DNA of 38,125 nucleotides, from positions 1 through 38,125 of the forward strand of contig JACUUN010000011.1 in NCBI GenBank assembly GCA_014859265.1. The letters are read 5' to 3'. Positions 1-8,051 of this stretch are shown here, piece by piece (position 1 is the stretch's first letter; every line of letters starts with the position of its first letter). The notes below the pieces were generated by a model, which did no database searches, was not told the DNA's origin, and was given only the letters and a program-made list of their open reading frames with translations. Position numbers and translations under genes: made by a program. The DNA is from Coriobacteriia bacterium. Lineage in GTDB: Bacteria > Actinomycetota > Coriobacteriia > Anaerosomatales > SLCP01.

Positions 1-55
1 GGGGGGATCTCGACCTGTTCTCCGTCACGGTACACGGTGACGGCCGTAGGACGCC
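1..55. repeat. Exact 55-bp direct repeat, copy at the window edge
   Basis: These bases are identical to 206-260, inside the rodZ-like gene. Identity stops at base 56 (t here, c at 261). The copy replaces what should be the continuation of yajQ, whose reading frame is intact up to this junction. A perfect repeat that sits at the extreme end of the sequence and has a length typical of an assembler word size suggests a loop in the assembly graph or an amplification chimera. A real 205-bp tandem duplication is possible but less likely. Confidence 0.9.
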
Positions 56-126
56 TGCTGCATCGCGTTGTCGATTTCCTGCATGTCGACCTGCGAGACT
101 ACGTCGAAACTCTGTTCCTTTGCCAT
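52..126 (-). CDS. yajQ: YajQ/DUF520 family nucleotide-binding protein, N-terminal 25 codons only
   Basis: The start ATG at 126 is preceded by a strong Shine-Dalgarno (GAGGAGGT, about 132-139). The first residues read MAKEQSFDVVSQVDMQEIDN followed by AMQQA. This is the typical YajQ opening (SFDVVS-x-VD-x-QE-x-DNA). YajQ proteins are about 160 residues with two ferredoxin-like folds and bind nucleotides; some have been reported to bind cyclic di-GMP. After codon 25 the frame enters the 55-bp repeat and meets a TGA about nine codons later, so only the start is genuine. The gene lies 39 bp downstream of the rodZ-like gene and is probably co-transcribed with it. The family call rests on a short stretch but the match is characteristic. 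Confidence 0.8.
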
Positions 127-165
127 ATGGCCACCTCCTCGTAATGCTCGCGGATGCTCAGGTGC

Positions 166-927
166 CTACTCGCTCGCAGAGAGCACGAGGGTGGGCGGAT
201 CGCCCGGGGGGATCTCGACCTGTTCTCCGTCACGGTACACGGTGACGGCCGTAGGACGCCCGATGCGAAGCGAAGCCTCTTCGGCAACCTCCCACTCCTG
301 GGTCTGCCCCCCGGCCATCGTCCCTTCATATGCGACGAGCCCGTCGACGGTGATTCTGAGCCACGAGGCGCTATCCGTGGCGATCACCACACGCAGGGTG
401 AAAGGTGTCTCCTCGGCCGACTCGCGTGCTTCGGAGTCGCCAGGCCCGTCGACGCCCGGACTCGCAGCCTGAGGCACCGAGGGTTCGGCGGTGCTGGTGT
501 CCTCGGGTATCGCAGGAATCGGCGGTGGGGCCTCGGGACCCCGCAGTGCACGTCCGACTCCCCACACCCCCGTGACGAGTAACACTAGCACGCCGAGGAC
601 GATGAGGCCTGTGCGCAGGGGCAGGTGCTGTCCGTGGCCACGCGGCGCGACGACCTGTTCGGGTAGGCGGACGGGCTCGGTCCGTATGGCCTGACCGGTT
701 TCCTGCTCGTAGAGCTCGAGCAGCGGTTCCGCGTCCAACCCGAGGAACTTGGCGTATGAGATGACGTAACCCTTCACGTACGCGGGACTCGGCAGCGCCT
801 CGTATTCTCCCCTTTCGAGCGCCTGGAGAAGCCGTGCCCGAATGCGGGTGTCGGCTTCGGCTTCCGGCAGCGACCTGCCGAGGGAGCGGCGCGTCTTCTC
901 GAGGACTTGGCCGAGAGTATCGCTCAC
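166..927 (-). CDS. RodZ-like membrane protein with N-terminal helix-turn-helix
   Basis: This is a 253-residue protein. The start is GTG at 927, four bases after the ftsK stop, with AAGGAG in the ftsK tail as ribosome site; a longer frame upstream would overlap ftsK without support. Residues about 1-75 form the RodZ/YmfM-type Cro-like helix-turn-helix (LGQVLEKTR, RIRARLLQALERGEYEALP, YVKGYVISYAKFLG). A basic linker leads to one membrane helix at about 106-124. A Pro/Ala/Glu-rich stretch (about 130-172) follows, then a C-terminal beta-rich DUF4115-like domain (about 176-253) with SWLRITVDG. In rods RodZ links MreB to the cell-wall elongation machinery; the role here is inferred from architecture. 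In Bacillus the ymfM gene occupies a similar place downstream of spoIIIE. Bases 206-260 inside the C-terminal domain recur at 1-55. Confidence 0.85.
   Translation of the reverse strand: MSDTLGQVLEKTRRSLGRSLPEAEADTRIRARLLQALERGEYEALPSPAYVKGYVISYAKFLGLDAEPLLELYEQETGQAIRTEPVRLPEQVVAPRGHGQHLPLRTGLIVLGVLVLLVTGVWGVGRALRGPEAPPPIPAIPEDTSTAEPSVPQAASPGVDGPGDSEARESAEETPFTLRVVIATDSASWLRITVDGLVAYEGTMAGGQTQEWEVAEEASLRIGRPTAVTVYRDGEQVEIPPGDPPTLVLSASE
206..260. repeat. Exact 55-bp direct repeat, internal copy in the rodZ-like gene
   Basis: This is the original copy of the sequence also found at 1-55. It encodes part of the C-terminal beta domain of the RodZ-like protein in frame, so it is the authentic location; the edge copy interrupts yajQ. 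The copies are offset by 205 bp in the same orientation. Confidence 0.9.
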
Positions 928-931
928 GACG

Positions 932-3184
932 TCACTCCTTCCCCTTCCGGGCATCGTTGCGTTCAAAGGCCTTGAGAGCTTCGAGTTCCTCGATGCCGAC
1001 GCTGACTTCGCGGGGCTTGGAGCCATCCGGCGGACCGACGATCTCCTTCGCCTCGAGCATGTCCATGATGCGACCCGCTCGCGCGTATCCGACCCTCAGG
1101 CGGCGCTGGAGCATTGAAGTGGAGCCGAGCCCCGAGGTCACGACGATGTCGGCTGCCTCCCACAGAAGCGGATCGTCCTCCTCGCCGCTATCGACCCCTC
1201 CTCCCACGGCTGCGACTTTGAGATGCAGTATCTCCTCGTGGTAGTCAGGCTCGGCCTGAGCTTTTAGGTGTTCCACCACGAGCGAGATCTCCGGTTCTGA
1301 CACGAATGCGCCCTGGATGCGCTTGGGCTTGTGCAGGGCTGGGGTGGAGAACAGCATGTCGCCTTCGCCGACGAGTTTCTCGGCGCCGGACTGGTCTAGG
1401 ATGACGCGCGAGTCGATGCTCGAAGAAACGGCGAACGCGATTCGGTTCGTGATGTTCGTCTTGATGAGGCCAGTGATGATGTCGGTCGACGGGCGCTGCG
1501 TGGCGACCACAAGGTGGATGCCCGCGGCACGGGCGAGCTGCGCAATCCGGCAGATCGAGTCCTCGACCTCTTTCGCCGCGACCATCATGAGGTCGGCCAA
1601 CTCGTCGATGACGATTATGAGGTAGGGCATCTCCTCGGCGCCCTCCGGTGCCCTGCCCTCCTGGACGAGCGCGTTGTACATGCCGATGTTGCGGGTGCCT
1701 ATCTTCTGCAGCCGCGTGAGACGGGCATCCATCTCCGAGACCGCCCAGGCCAGCGCACTTGCGGCCTCCTTAGGCTCGGTCACCACTGGCACGTAGAGGT
1801 GCGGGACCTCGTTGTAGAGCGAGAGCTCGATGCGTTTCGGGTCGATGAGGATAAGGCGCACCTCGGCTGGCGTCGCACGCATTAGTACCGTTGTGAGTAG
1901 GGCATTGATGCAGACCGACTTGCCCGTACCCGTCGAGCCGGCGATGAGCAGGTGCGGCATGGTGGCAAGGTCGGCGAGCACGCTGTCGCCGGAGACGTCC
2001 TTTCCGATTGCGAGCATAAGTGGCCCGCCAGTCGCGGCGGCGGGCACCGACAGGACGTCGCCGAGTGTGACGGTGGACCGGCGCACGTTAGGAACTTCGA
2101 TGCCGACGAGCGACTTGCCCGGGATCGGGGCCAAGATTCTCACGGTTTGTGCGGCGAGCGCGAGTGCGAGGTCGTCGGCGAGTCGCGTGATGCTGCTGAC
2201 CTTGATGCCCCGGGGAAGCTCGATTTCGTACATCGTGACGGTCGGGCCGGGGATCCAGTTCACGACGGTGGCTGGCACGTCGAACGTGGCAAGGGTCTCC
2301 TCGATGAGCCGGGCGGTCGAAGTAAGTTCGCGTTCGGTCGCCCGGTGGCGCGCTGTGCTCTCGGGACTGCGTGTCAGGAGAGTCATCTTCGGTAGTTCGA
2401 AGCCCTCCATCGCCTTGGGGGCCGCCGCACGTGGTGCGGGCTCGGTCTTTCGGCACGTCTCTGGGTCTTCGGCCGGTGCGGATTCGGTAGACGTTGCGCT
2501 CCTGCGCGCGGGCTTGGGAGGCTCCGCATCGAAGTCCGAGAGTGGGACCGTGCGGGGTGTGCGCTCGCGCCTGCGGGACCGGGGCTCGGGTTCAGCGTTG
2601 GGAACCCGGCGGAGGCGGTCCGCTGCCCACTCGACGATTCCCGAGATGGAGAATCCGGTGATCACGAGGCCGACGAGCATAAGGGCTGCGAGCGTCACGT
2701 AGCCGATGGTGACACCGAGCAAGGAGCGCAGCGCCCATGCAAGCGCTCCTCCGAGGTATCCGCCGTTGGCCTCCAGGACAGCCCGCTCCCACTGAGGCGC
2801 CTCGGGTGCCCGTAGTGCGAACGCGCCTATCAGCGCCATGAGGATCGATCCGAGGCCGATGCCCACACGCATCTCGCTGATGGCGAACGCCCGGACGAAG
2901 AAGGTGAGCCCCCAGAAGAGCATGAACGCGGGTATTGCGAAGGCTCCGATGCCGAAGATCAGACGGAAGAGCGTGGCAAGGGGGCCGCCTAGCATGCCTG
3001 TGCCACCGGAGAGGAGAGCGATTGTCAGCGCGACCGCACCCGCAACCAGCAGGATTCCGTAGATGTCGTTGCGCGCATCCGGGTCCAGGACCTGACGCGA
3101 TGCACGTACCTCGGAGTGCTTCTTCGCACCAGCGGTGGATACCGGGCGTTCTGTGGTCCGCTTAGTGTTCTTTGTGGCTGCCAT
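932..3184 (-). CDS. ftsK: DNA translocase FtsK/SpoIIIE
   Basis: This 750-residue ATP-driven DNA pump acts at the division septum to clear and segregate chromosomal DNA. The N-terminus carries about four membrane helices (roughly 41-60, 72-100, 106-125, 155-182). A variable Arg/Pro/Ala-rich linker (about 185-260) precedes the motor. Walker A is GSTGTGKS at 416-423 and Walker B is IIVIDELADL at 523-532, followed by the ATQRPSTDIITG motif. The C-terminal gamma winged helix (about 675-740) contains RVGYARAGRIMD, the KOPS/SRS-reading module. The length is close to SpoIIIE (about 790). The start is ATG at 3184, 18 bp after uppP, with a modest GGGG-type ribosome site. The rodZ-like gene begins four bases after its stop, so the two are probably coupled. 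Confidence 0.97.
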   Translation of the reverse strand: MAATKNTKRTTERPVSTAGAKKHSEVRASRQVLDPDARNDIYGILLVAGAVALTIALLSGGTGMLGGPLATLFRLIFGIGAFAIPAFMLFWGLTFFVRAFAISEMRVGIGLGSILMALIGAFALRAPEAPQWERAVLEANGGYLGGALAWALRSLLGVTIGYVTLAALMLVGLVITGFSISGIVEWAADRLRRVPNAEPEPRSRRRERTPRTVPLSDFDAEPPKPARRSATSTESAPAEDPETCRKTEPAPRAAAPKAMEGFELPKMTLLTRSPESTARHRATERELTSTARLIEETLATFDVPATVVNWIPGPTVTMYEIELPRGIKVSSITRLADDLALALAAQTVRILAPIPGKSLVGIEVPNVRRSTVTLGDVLSVPAAATGGPLMLAIGKDVSGDSVLADLATMPHLLIAGSTGTGKSVCINALLTTVLMRATPAEVRLILIDPKRIELSLYNEVPHLYVPVVTEPKEAASALAWAVSEMDARLTRLQKIGTRNIGMYNALVQEGRAPEGAEEMPYLIIVIDELADLMMVAAKEVEDSICRIAQLARAAGIHLVVATQRPSTDIITGLIKTNITNRIAFAVSSSIDSRVILDQSGAEKLVGEGDMLFSTPALHKPKRIQGAFVSEPEISLVVEHLKAQAEPDYHEEILHLKVAAVGGGVDSGEEDDPLLWEAADIVVTSGLGSTSMLQRRLRVGYARAGRIMDMLEAKEIVGPPDGSKPREVSVGIEELEALKAFERNDARKGKE

Positions 3185-3202
3185 AAACGGGGCCCCTGTC
3201 CC

Positions 3203-4003
3203 TCAGCCCGTCAGTCGCCAGACTAGCACGGATACGCCCATGACGGCGGTGTAGACGGCGAATACGGCGAACGAGTGCCGTTTCAGATAGGCCATCAGGC
3301 TGGCAATGGCGGCATATCCGGTGACTGCTGCGGCGACGAAACCAGTCACCGACGCTGCGATGCCGGGGATCACCGCGCCTCCGGAGAGAACATCGATGCC
3401 CTGATTCACACCGGCAAGCAGAATGATGGGCCCGGAGAGCAGAAAGGAGAAGCGAGCCGCCTGCTCCCGGTCGAGACCGACTCCCAGCCCCATGGCCATG
3501 GTAGCTCCCGCACGCGAGATGCCGGGCATGATAGCGATTCCCTGGGCGATGCCCACGAGCACCGCACGACCCAAGCCGAGGCCTTCAGCCGCATGCAGGG
3601 ACTTGCGCGAGAGCGTGTCCGCGACCGTCAGCGCTGCCGAGGTGACCAGGAATGCGACGCCAACGTAGAGGATGTCAGCAGTCTCGAAGAAGTCACCCCC
3701 GGAAAGACCGATGATGCCGGTGGGTATGGTGGCGATCACCACCAGCCAGGCAAGACGGCGGTCGTGCGCGCACGCGGGGTCCGTCGAGAGGAATGCGCGT
3801 GTCATGTGAAGGATGTCGGTTCGAAAGTAGACCACGACAGCGAGGAGTGTGGCGATGTGGAGCATCGTATCGAATGCGAGACCGAACTCATCAGCGATAC
3901 CGAAGAACTCCTGGACCACTCTGAGGTGCCCCGAGGAGGAGACGGGCAGGAACTCCGAGACCCCTTGAACGGCGCCGAGGAGAATCGCCTGAAGGACCTG
4001 CAT
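3203..4003 (-). CDS. uppP: Undecaprenyl-diphosphatase (BacA/UppP)
   Basis: This 266-residue multi-pass membrane enzyme dephosphorylates undecaprenyl diphosphate to recycle the lipid carrier for peptidoglycan. Motif 1 is AVQGVSEFLPVSSSGHL (about 11-27), with the catalytic Glu17 and the Ser-rich run. Motif 2 is PGISRAGAT at 160-168; families usually show PG-x-SRSGAT, so the second Ser is Ala here while Ser and Arg of the core remain. About eight hydrophobic helices are visible. The start ATG at 4003 has a near-perfect GGAGGT eight bases upstream, inside the end of the RNase J gene, and the intergenic gap is only four bases. It functions with uppS (26822-27598), which makes the same lipid. Its place between RNase J and ftsK is not the Bacillus arrangement. 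Confidence 0.95.
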   Translation of the reverse strand: MQVLQAILLGAVQGVSEFLPVSSSGHLRVVQEFFGIADEFGLAFDTMLHIATLLAVVVYFRTDILHMTRAFLSTDPACAHDRRLAWLVVIATIPTGIIGLSGGDFFETADILYVGVAFLVTSAALTVADTLSRKSLHAAEGLGLGRAVLVGIAQGIAIMPGISRAGATMAMGLGVGLDREQAARFSFLLSGPIILLAGVNQGIDVLSGGAVIPGIAASVTGFVAAAVTGYAAIASLMAYLKRHSFAVFAVYTAVMGVSVLVWRLTG

Positions 4004-4007
4004 CCTA

Positions 4008-5678
4008 TCAGACCTCCATCACGACGGGGACGATCATCGGACGGCTGCGGGTCCGCTCCCACATGAACTGGGAGAGGGACTCGCGGACCGCATTCTTGAT
4101 GACCGCGTGGTCCGTCGCGCCTTCACGGGCGGTCTTCGCAAGCGTCTTCGCCACCCGCTGCCGGGCCTCGTCCATGAAGGCGGAGTCGTCCCCGCCGAGT
4201 GATATCCCTCGCATCACTAGCTCGGGCTCGCCGATAGGCCGGCCATCCTGCTGGTCGATTGCGATGATGATGGTTGCCAGTCCATCGCGCGCGAGCAACT
4301 GGCGGTCCCGGATGATCACCTGCCCGATGTCGCCCACGGACAAACCGTCGACGTAGACCACACCGGACTCGACCCGCTCGGCGATGCGGACGGAGCCCTC
4401 GGTGATTTCGAGGCAGTCGCCGATGTCCATGATGAACACGTTCTCATCGGGAACGCCGGTGAGTTTGGCAAGATCGGCGTGAGCTTTCAAGTGGCGGCTC
4501 TCTCCGTGGATCGGCACGAAGGCGGCCGGCTTAATCAGGTTGAGCATGAGCTTGAGTTCCTCGGCGGCGGCGTGTCCCGAGACGTGAACAGGGGCCGTCC
4601 CTTTGTGCACGATCGTAGCACCGGCTTTCGAGAGGCGGTTGATGACGCGGCTGACCGCCTTCTCGTTGCCTGGAATCGGCGTTGCCGAGATGACCACTGT
4701 GTCCCCCGCCTCGATGGTCACCGTGCGATGGTCATGGTTGGCCATGCGCGCGAGCGCCGAGAGAGGCTCGCCCTGGCTGCCCGTCGAGAGCACCACGACG
4801 CGCTCGGGGGGCAGATCCCCCATCTCGTATGCATCAACGAGGTTGTCTTCTGAGATCGTGAGGTAGCCGAGTTGGCGTGCGATCTTTGTGTTGTTGATCA
4901 TCGAGCGACCAGTGACAACGACTTTGCGTCCAACGGCCACTGCAGCATCGCATACCTGCTGGACACGGTGAATGTGGCTGGCAAAGGAGGCAACGATGAT
5001 GCGCTGCTCGGCCGTGGCGAAGATCTCCCGGAGCGCCGCGCCCACCGTTGCCTCGGAGTTGGTGATTCCGGCGGTCTCGGCGTTGGTCGAGTCGCTCATG
5101 AGCAGCCGTACGCCCTTCTTGCCTGCCGCAGCGAGCGCCCCGTAGTCGGTCAGCCTGCCGTCGATCGGGGTCTGGTCGAACTTGAAGTCGCCCGTGTGGA
5201 GGATGTTGCCCACAGGAGTGCGGATGAACAGAGCGACCCCGTCGGGGATCGAGTGGTTGACCGGGATGAAGTCGAAGCCAAACGGGCCGATGTTGACGTG
5301 GCCGCCCTCACGGATCTCGCGGAGCTTCGGCTTCTTGATCCGGTGCTCTTCGAGCTTGCCGGTCACGAGGCCGAGGGTGAGCTTAGTGCCGAGGACGGGC
5401 ACCCCCGCACCTACCTCCTTGAGCAGGTAAGGCAGCGCGCCGGTATGGTCTTCGTGACCATGCGTGATCATGATAGCGCGCAGCTTGTCTCTTCTGTGCA
5501 CGATGTAGCTGTAGTCGGGAAGTATGAGGTCGACACCGGGGTGGTCGTCGTCGGGGAACATGATGCCGGCATCGATGACGACCATGTCGTTCCCGTACTC
5601 GAGCACGGTCATGTTCTTGCCTATCTCGCCAAGCCCTCCCAGGGGGATGACGCGCAGGCGGGTCTTCTTCTGTGTCAT
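4008..5678 (-). CDS. rnj: Ribonuclease J (RNase J family)
   Basis: This 556-residue metallo-beta-lactamase/beta-CASP nuclease carries out 5'-to-3' exonuclease and endonuclease steps in mRNA decay and rRNA maturation. The zinc-binding HGHEDH is at 73-78, a further His at 142 (VNHSIPD) and HTGDFKFD at 161-168. Downstream are the beta-CASP motifs (SDSTNAE, ASFASHIHRVQQ, STGSQGEP) and HVSGHAA. The length fits RNase J1/J2 (about 555). All catalytic ligands are present, as in J1, although the position beside dapA corresponds to that of Bacillus rnjB. The start is ATG at 5678. The only good AAGGAG lies 15 bases upstream, so initiation looks weak. The 93-bp gap to dapA holds an imperfect hairpin. Confidence 0.97.
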   Translation of the reverse strand: MTQKKTRLRVIPLGGLGEIGKNMTVLEYGNDMVVIDAGIMFPDDDHPGVDLILPDYSYIVHRRDKLRAIMITHGHEDHTGALPYLLKEVGAGVPVLGTKLTLGLVTGKLEEHRIKKPKLREIREGGHVNIGPFGFDFIPVNHSIPDGVALFIRTPVGNILHTGDFKFDQTPIDGRLTDYGALAAAGKKGVRLLMSDSTNAETAGITNSEATVGAALREIFATAEQRIIVASFASHIHRVQQVCDAAVAVGRKVVVTGRSMINNTKIARQLGYLTISEDNLVDAYEMGDLPPERVVVLSTGSQGEPLSALARMANHDHRTVTIEAGDTVVISATPIPGNEKAVSRVINRLSKAGATIVHKGTAPVHVSGHAAAEELKLMLNLIKPAAFVPIHGESRHLKAHADLAKLTGVPDENVFIMDIGDCLEITEGSVRIAERVESGVVYVDGLSVGDIGQVIIRDRQLLARDGLATIIIAIDQQDGRPIGEPELVMRGISLGGDDSAFMDEARQRVAKTLAKTAREGATDHAVIKNAVRESLSQFMWERTRSRPMIVPVVMEV

Positions 5679-5738
5679 AGGGGTGCCGTAGCGCTCCTTA
5701 GATCATGTCGCACTCCGGCGACGATGGTTGGTTCACAC

Positions 5739-5759
5739 GCGGGCGGCAGTGCCGTCCGC
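5739..5759 (-). other. Intergenic imperfect hairpin between dapA and RNase J
   Basis: On the minus strand GCGGACGGC and GCCGCCCGC can pair around an ACT loop, with one A-C mismatch. No T-run follows, so this is not a convincing intrinsic terminator. It may be a processing or stability element, or chance in GC-rich DNA. Confidence 0.3.
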
Positions 5760-5771
5760 GCAATGTTCCGT

Positions 5772-6668
5772 TCAGACGGGCAGGACGCCGACGTGGCGCA
5801 TCACATGTTCGAGTTCGGCGGTCTGCTCGCTTGTGGGCGGCACCAGTGGGAGCCTGACGGTGCCGACGGAGAAGCCCTGGAGTCGCAGTGCTTCCTTCAC
5901 CATGATGGGGTTGGCCGTCATGAAGAGCGCTTTCATCAGGGGCAGGAGTTCGAGGTGAATCCTGAGAGCGCGTGTGTGGTCACCGGCGACATGCGCCGAG
6001 ATCATCTCCTTGAAGCGACGCCCCGCCACATGAGCTACGACGCTGATCACGCCGGTGCCGCCGAGTCCCATCATCGGGAGTGTCATCTCGTCATCGCCGG
6101 AGAGGACCTCGAAGCCCGCGGGGGCGCCGTCGATGATCTGCGCTATCTGGGTGAGGTCACCGCTTGCTTCCTTGACGGCGACGATGTTCTCGCAGTCGTG
6201 TGCGAGCCGCAGGGTCGTCTCTGCCATCATGTTGACGACGCAACGTCCCGGAATGTTGTAGAGGATCACGGGAACGTCCACGGCTTCAGCGATGGCCCGG
6301 AAGTGGCGATAGAGTCCCTCCTGTGGAGGCTTGTTGTAGTAGGGCACCACAGCCATGATTCCGTCCACCCCGAGAGCAGCGACCTTCTGCGCGAACTCGA
6401 CACTGTCCTCGGTGCAGTTGTCTCCGGCATTGGCGATGACCGGAGCCCGGTCTCCGACCGCGCCGATAACCGCACGGAAGAGCTCCATCTTCTGCGGGTA
6501 GAATACGGTCGGCGACTCGCCGGTCGTCCCGCACACGATCAGCCCGTCGGTGCCGCTCGAGAGTAGCCGGTCAGCCAGAGCCTGGGCACGGGGAAGGTCG
6601 AGTTCGAGATCGGAGGTGAACGGCGTGACCATAGCGGTCAGCATGCGTCCGAAGCGCGGTTCAGCCAT
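5772..6668 (-). CDS. dapA: 4-hydroxy-tetrahydrodipicolinate synthase
   Basis: This 298-residue TIM-barrel enzyme condenses aspartate semialdehyde with pyruvate, the first committed step to diaminopimelate and lysine. The Schiff-base Lys is at about 166 (VAVKEASGD), the proton-relay Tyr at about 137 (ILYNIPGR), GTTGES at 47-52 binds the pyruvate carboxylate side, and the second catalytic Tyr lies in VVPYYNKPP (about 110-111). The start ATG at 6668 has AAGGGGAG five bases upstream. A 149-bp gap separates it from the aspartokinase gene and holds a possible promoter, so dapA may also be transcribed on its own. Together with the aspartokinase and dapB it forms a lysine/cell-wall cluster. The aspartate-semialdehyde dehydrogenase gene (asd) is not in this window. 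Confidence 0.97.
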   Translation of the reverse strand: MAEPRFGRMLTAMVTPFTSDLELDLPRAQALADRLLSSGTDGLIVCGTTGESPTVFYPQKMELFRAVIGAVGDRAPVIANAGDNCTEDSVEFAQKVAALGVDGIMAVVPYYNKPPQEGLYRHFRAIAEAVDVPVILYNIPGRCVVNMMAETTLRLAHDCENIVAVKEASGDLTQIAQIIDGAPAGFEVLSGDDEMTLPMMGLGGTGVISVVAHVAGRRFKEMISAHVAGDHTRALRIHLELLPLMKALFMTANPIMVKEALRLQGFSVGTVRLPLVPPTSEQTAELEHVMRHVGVLPV

Positions 6669-6731
6669 GGATACTCCCCTTGCGTCTCACCGTGGGCGGG
6701 ATGTCGGCGTATCGGGCGTTCGACGTAGTTC

Positions 6732-6740
6732 ATTGTGCCA
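6732..6740 (-). promoter_or_regulatory. Possible extended -10 element upstream of dapA
   Basis: The minus strand reads TGGCACAAT, an extended -10 pattern (TG-n-nnnAAT), about 63 bases before the dapA start in the longest gap of the dap cluster. No convincing -35 is seen. It resembles, more loosely, the elements at 12812, 20524 and 30941. Confidence 0.35.
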
Positions 6741-6817
6741 TACCGGTGGATCTGGTGATCGGCCCAGTCCGCAGCGTTGCCACCGCATCATCGGTGACGA
6801 TGCGAGACCGTCGCGAC

Positions 6818-8050
6818 TCAGGATTCGGATGCCGCGAGTCCGAAGCCGTCGTGGAGCGCCTGCACGGCGCCGCGGCATTCCTCCGAAGGGACCAGTACCG
6901 AGATCGTTGTGTGGCTGTCGGCCGTCTGCAGCACTGTGATACCTCCTCGATCGAGGTACTCTGCCATTCGCGCCATGACTCCGGGCACACCGTGCATGCC
7001 GGCTCCGATGAGAGTGACCTTGGAGAGCGAGGCTTGGACCCGGTAGGTCAAGCCCAGGGTGGCAAGCACTTCGCACGCACGGTCGAGGGCCTCATCAGCG
7101 ACGGAGAACACAAGCGTCTCGCCCACGGGCGTGAACATGTCGAGTGACACGGATGCATCCGCCATCGCGCGGTAGACGCGCGCCTGCGCAGCCATGTGAG
7201 CACGGGTGCCTTCAGGCGCCGGAAGCGAGATTCGGAGCCGTGCCAGACCGCCGGTGTGCGAGACAGCCGTGGCCACGCGGTCCGGTCGGTATGCATCGAT
7301 GTCGGCGACCAGGGTTCCCGGATGATTGCTGTAGGTGTTGCGCACGCGCACGGAAAGGCCGCTGGCGAGTGCCAGCTCGGCTGCCGGCGTGTGGATGACA
7401 CGAGCCCCGTGGCGGGCCATCTGATGGAGCTCATCGGCCCGGATAACCTCAAGGACCTCAGGGCCGTCGCACGTGCAGGGATCCGCACTCATGACGCCGT
7501 CGACGTCGGTGTAAATCTCGACCGCATCGGCTTGCAACGCGACACCGAGAGCGCATGCGGTCGTGTCTGAGCCGCCGCGCCCCAACGTGGTGAGAGAGCC
7601 GTCCTGGGCAATGCCCTGGAAACCGGTGACCACGGGTACCGCACCCTGCGAGATGGCTGCGATAAGTGGTCCGGGGTGGATGTCGGTGATCGCAGCCGAG
7701 CCGTGTGCGCCATCAGTGCCGATGCCTGCCTCGCCACCCGTGAATGCGCGCGCATCGACGCCTGCAGCGCGCAACTCGTGAGCCAGCACAACGGCGGCGA
7801 CTACCTCACCGCTCGCCATCAGCAGATCCCGCTCTCGGGCGTCGGTTGGCAACGCGTCTACGAGGGACAGGAGCGTATCGGTAGCGTACGGCTGACCAGC
7901 GCGGCCCATGGCAGAGACGACAAGCACAGGCGAGCCGCCTGAGTTGAGGTTTGCGAGGACGGCCCGGGCGACTGCGGCGCGCGCATCGGCGGTTGCGACC
8001 GACGTGCCTCCGAACTTCATCACCACGATGCCACTGGTGGTTCCGGTCAC
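6818..8050 (-). CDS. lysC: Aspartate kinase (DapG/LysC type)
   Basis: This 410-residue enzyme phosphorylates aspartate, the entry to lysine, threonine, methionine and diaminopimelate synthesis. The kinase domain begins with MKFGGTSV (11-18); VVSAMGRAGQPYATDTLLSL, the TLGRGGSDTTA motif and YTDVDGVMSADP follow. The C-terminal third (about 255-410) holds paired ACT domains, ending in the GVPGVMARMAEYLDRGGI and LQTADSHTTISVLV stretches. The residue pattern and length resemble Bacillus DapG, the diaminopimelate-sensitive isozyme encoded next to dapA, more than the LysC of most Actinomycetota; effector specificity is inferred only. The start is GTG at 8050, one base after the dapB stop, so translation is probably coupled. 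Confidence 0.95.
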   Translation of the reverse strand: MTGTTSGIVVMKFGGTSVATADARAAVARAVLANLNSGGSPVLVVSAMGRAGQPYATDTLLSLVDALPTDARERDLLMASGEVVAAVVLAHELRAAGVDARAFTGGEAGIGTDGAHGSAAITDIHPGPLIAAISQGAVPVVTGFQGIAQDGSLTTLGRGGSDTTACALGVALQADAVEIYTDVDGVMSADPCTCDGPEVLEVIRADELHQMARHGARVIHTPAAELALASGLSVRVRNTYSNHPGTLVADIDAYRPDRVATAVSHTGGLARLRISLPAPEGTRAHMAAQARVYRAMADASVSLDMFTPVGETLVFSVADEALDRACEVLATLGLTYRVQASLSKVTLIGAGMHGVPGVMARMAEYLDRGGITVLQTADSHTTISVLVPSEECRGAVQALHDGFGLAASES

Positions 8051-8051
8051 C

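Noticed and set aside
4872-6566. Long open frame on the plus strand (564 codons)
   Set aside because: It is antisense to RNase J and dapA, has a composition typical of GC-rich shadow frames and no recognisable motif.
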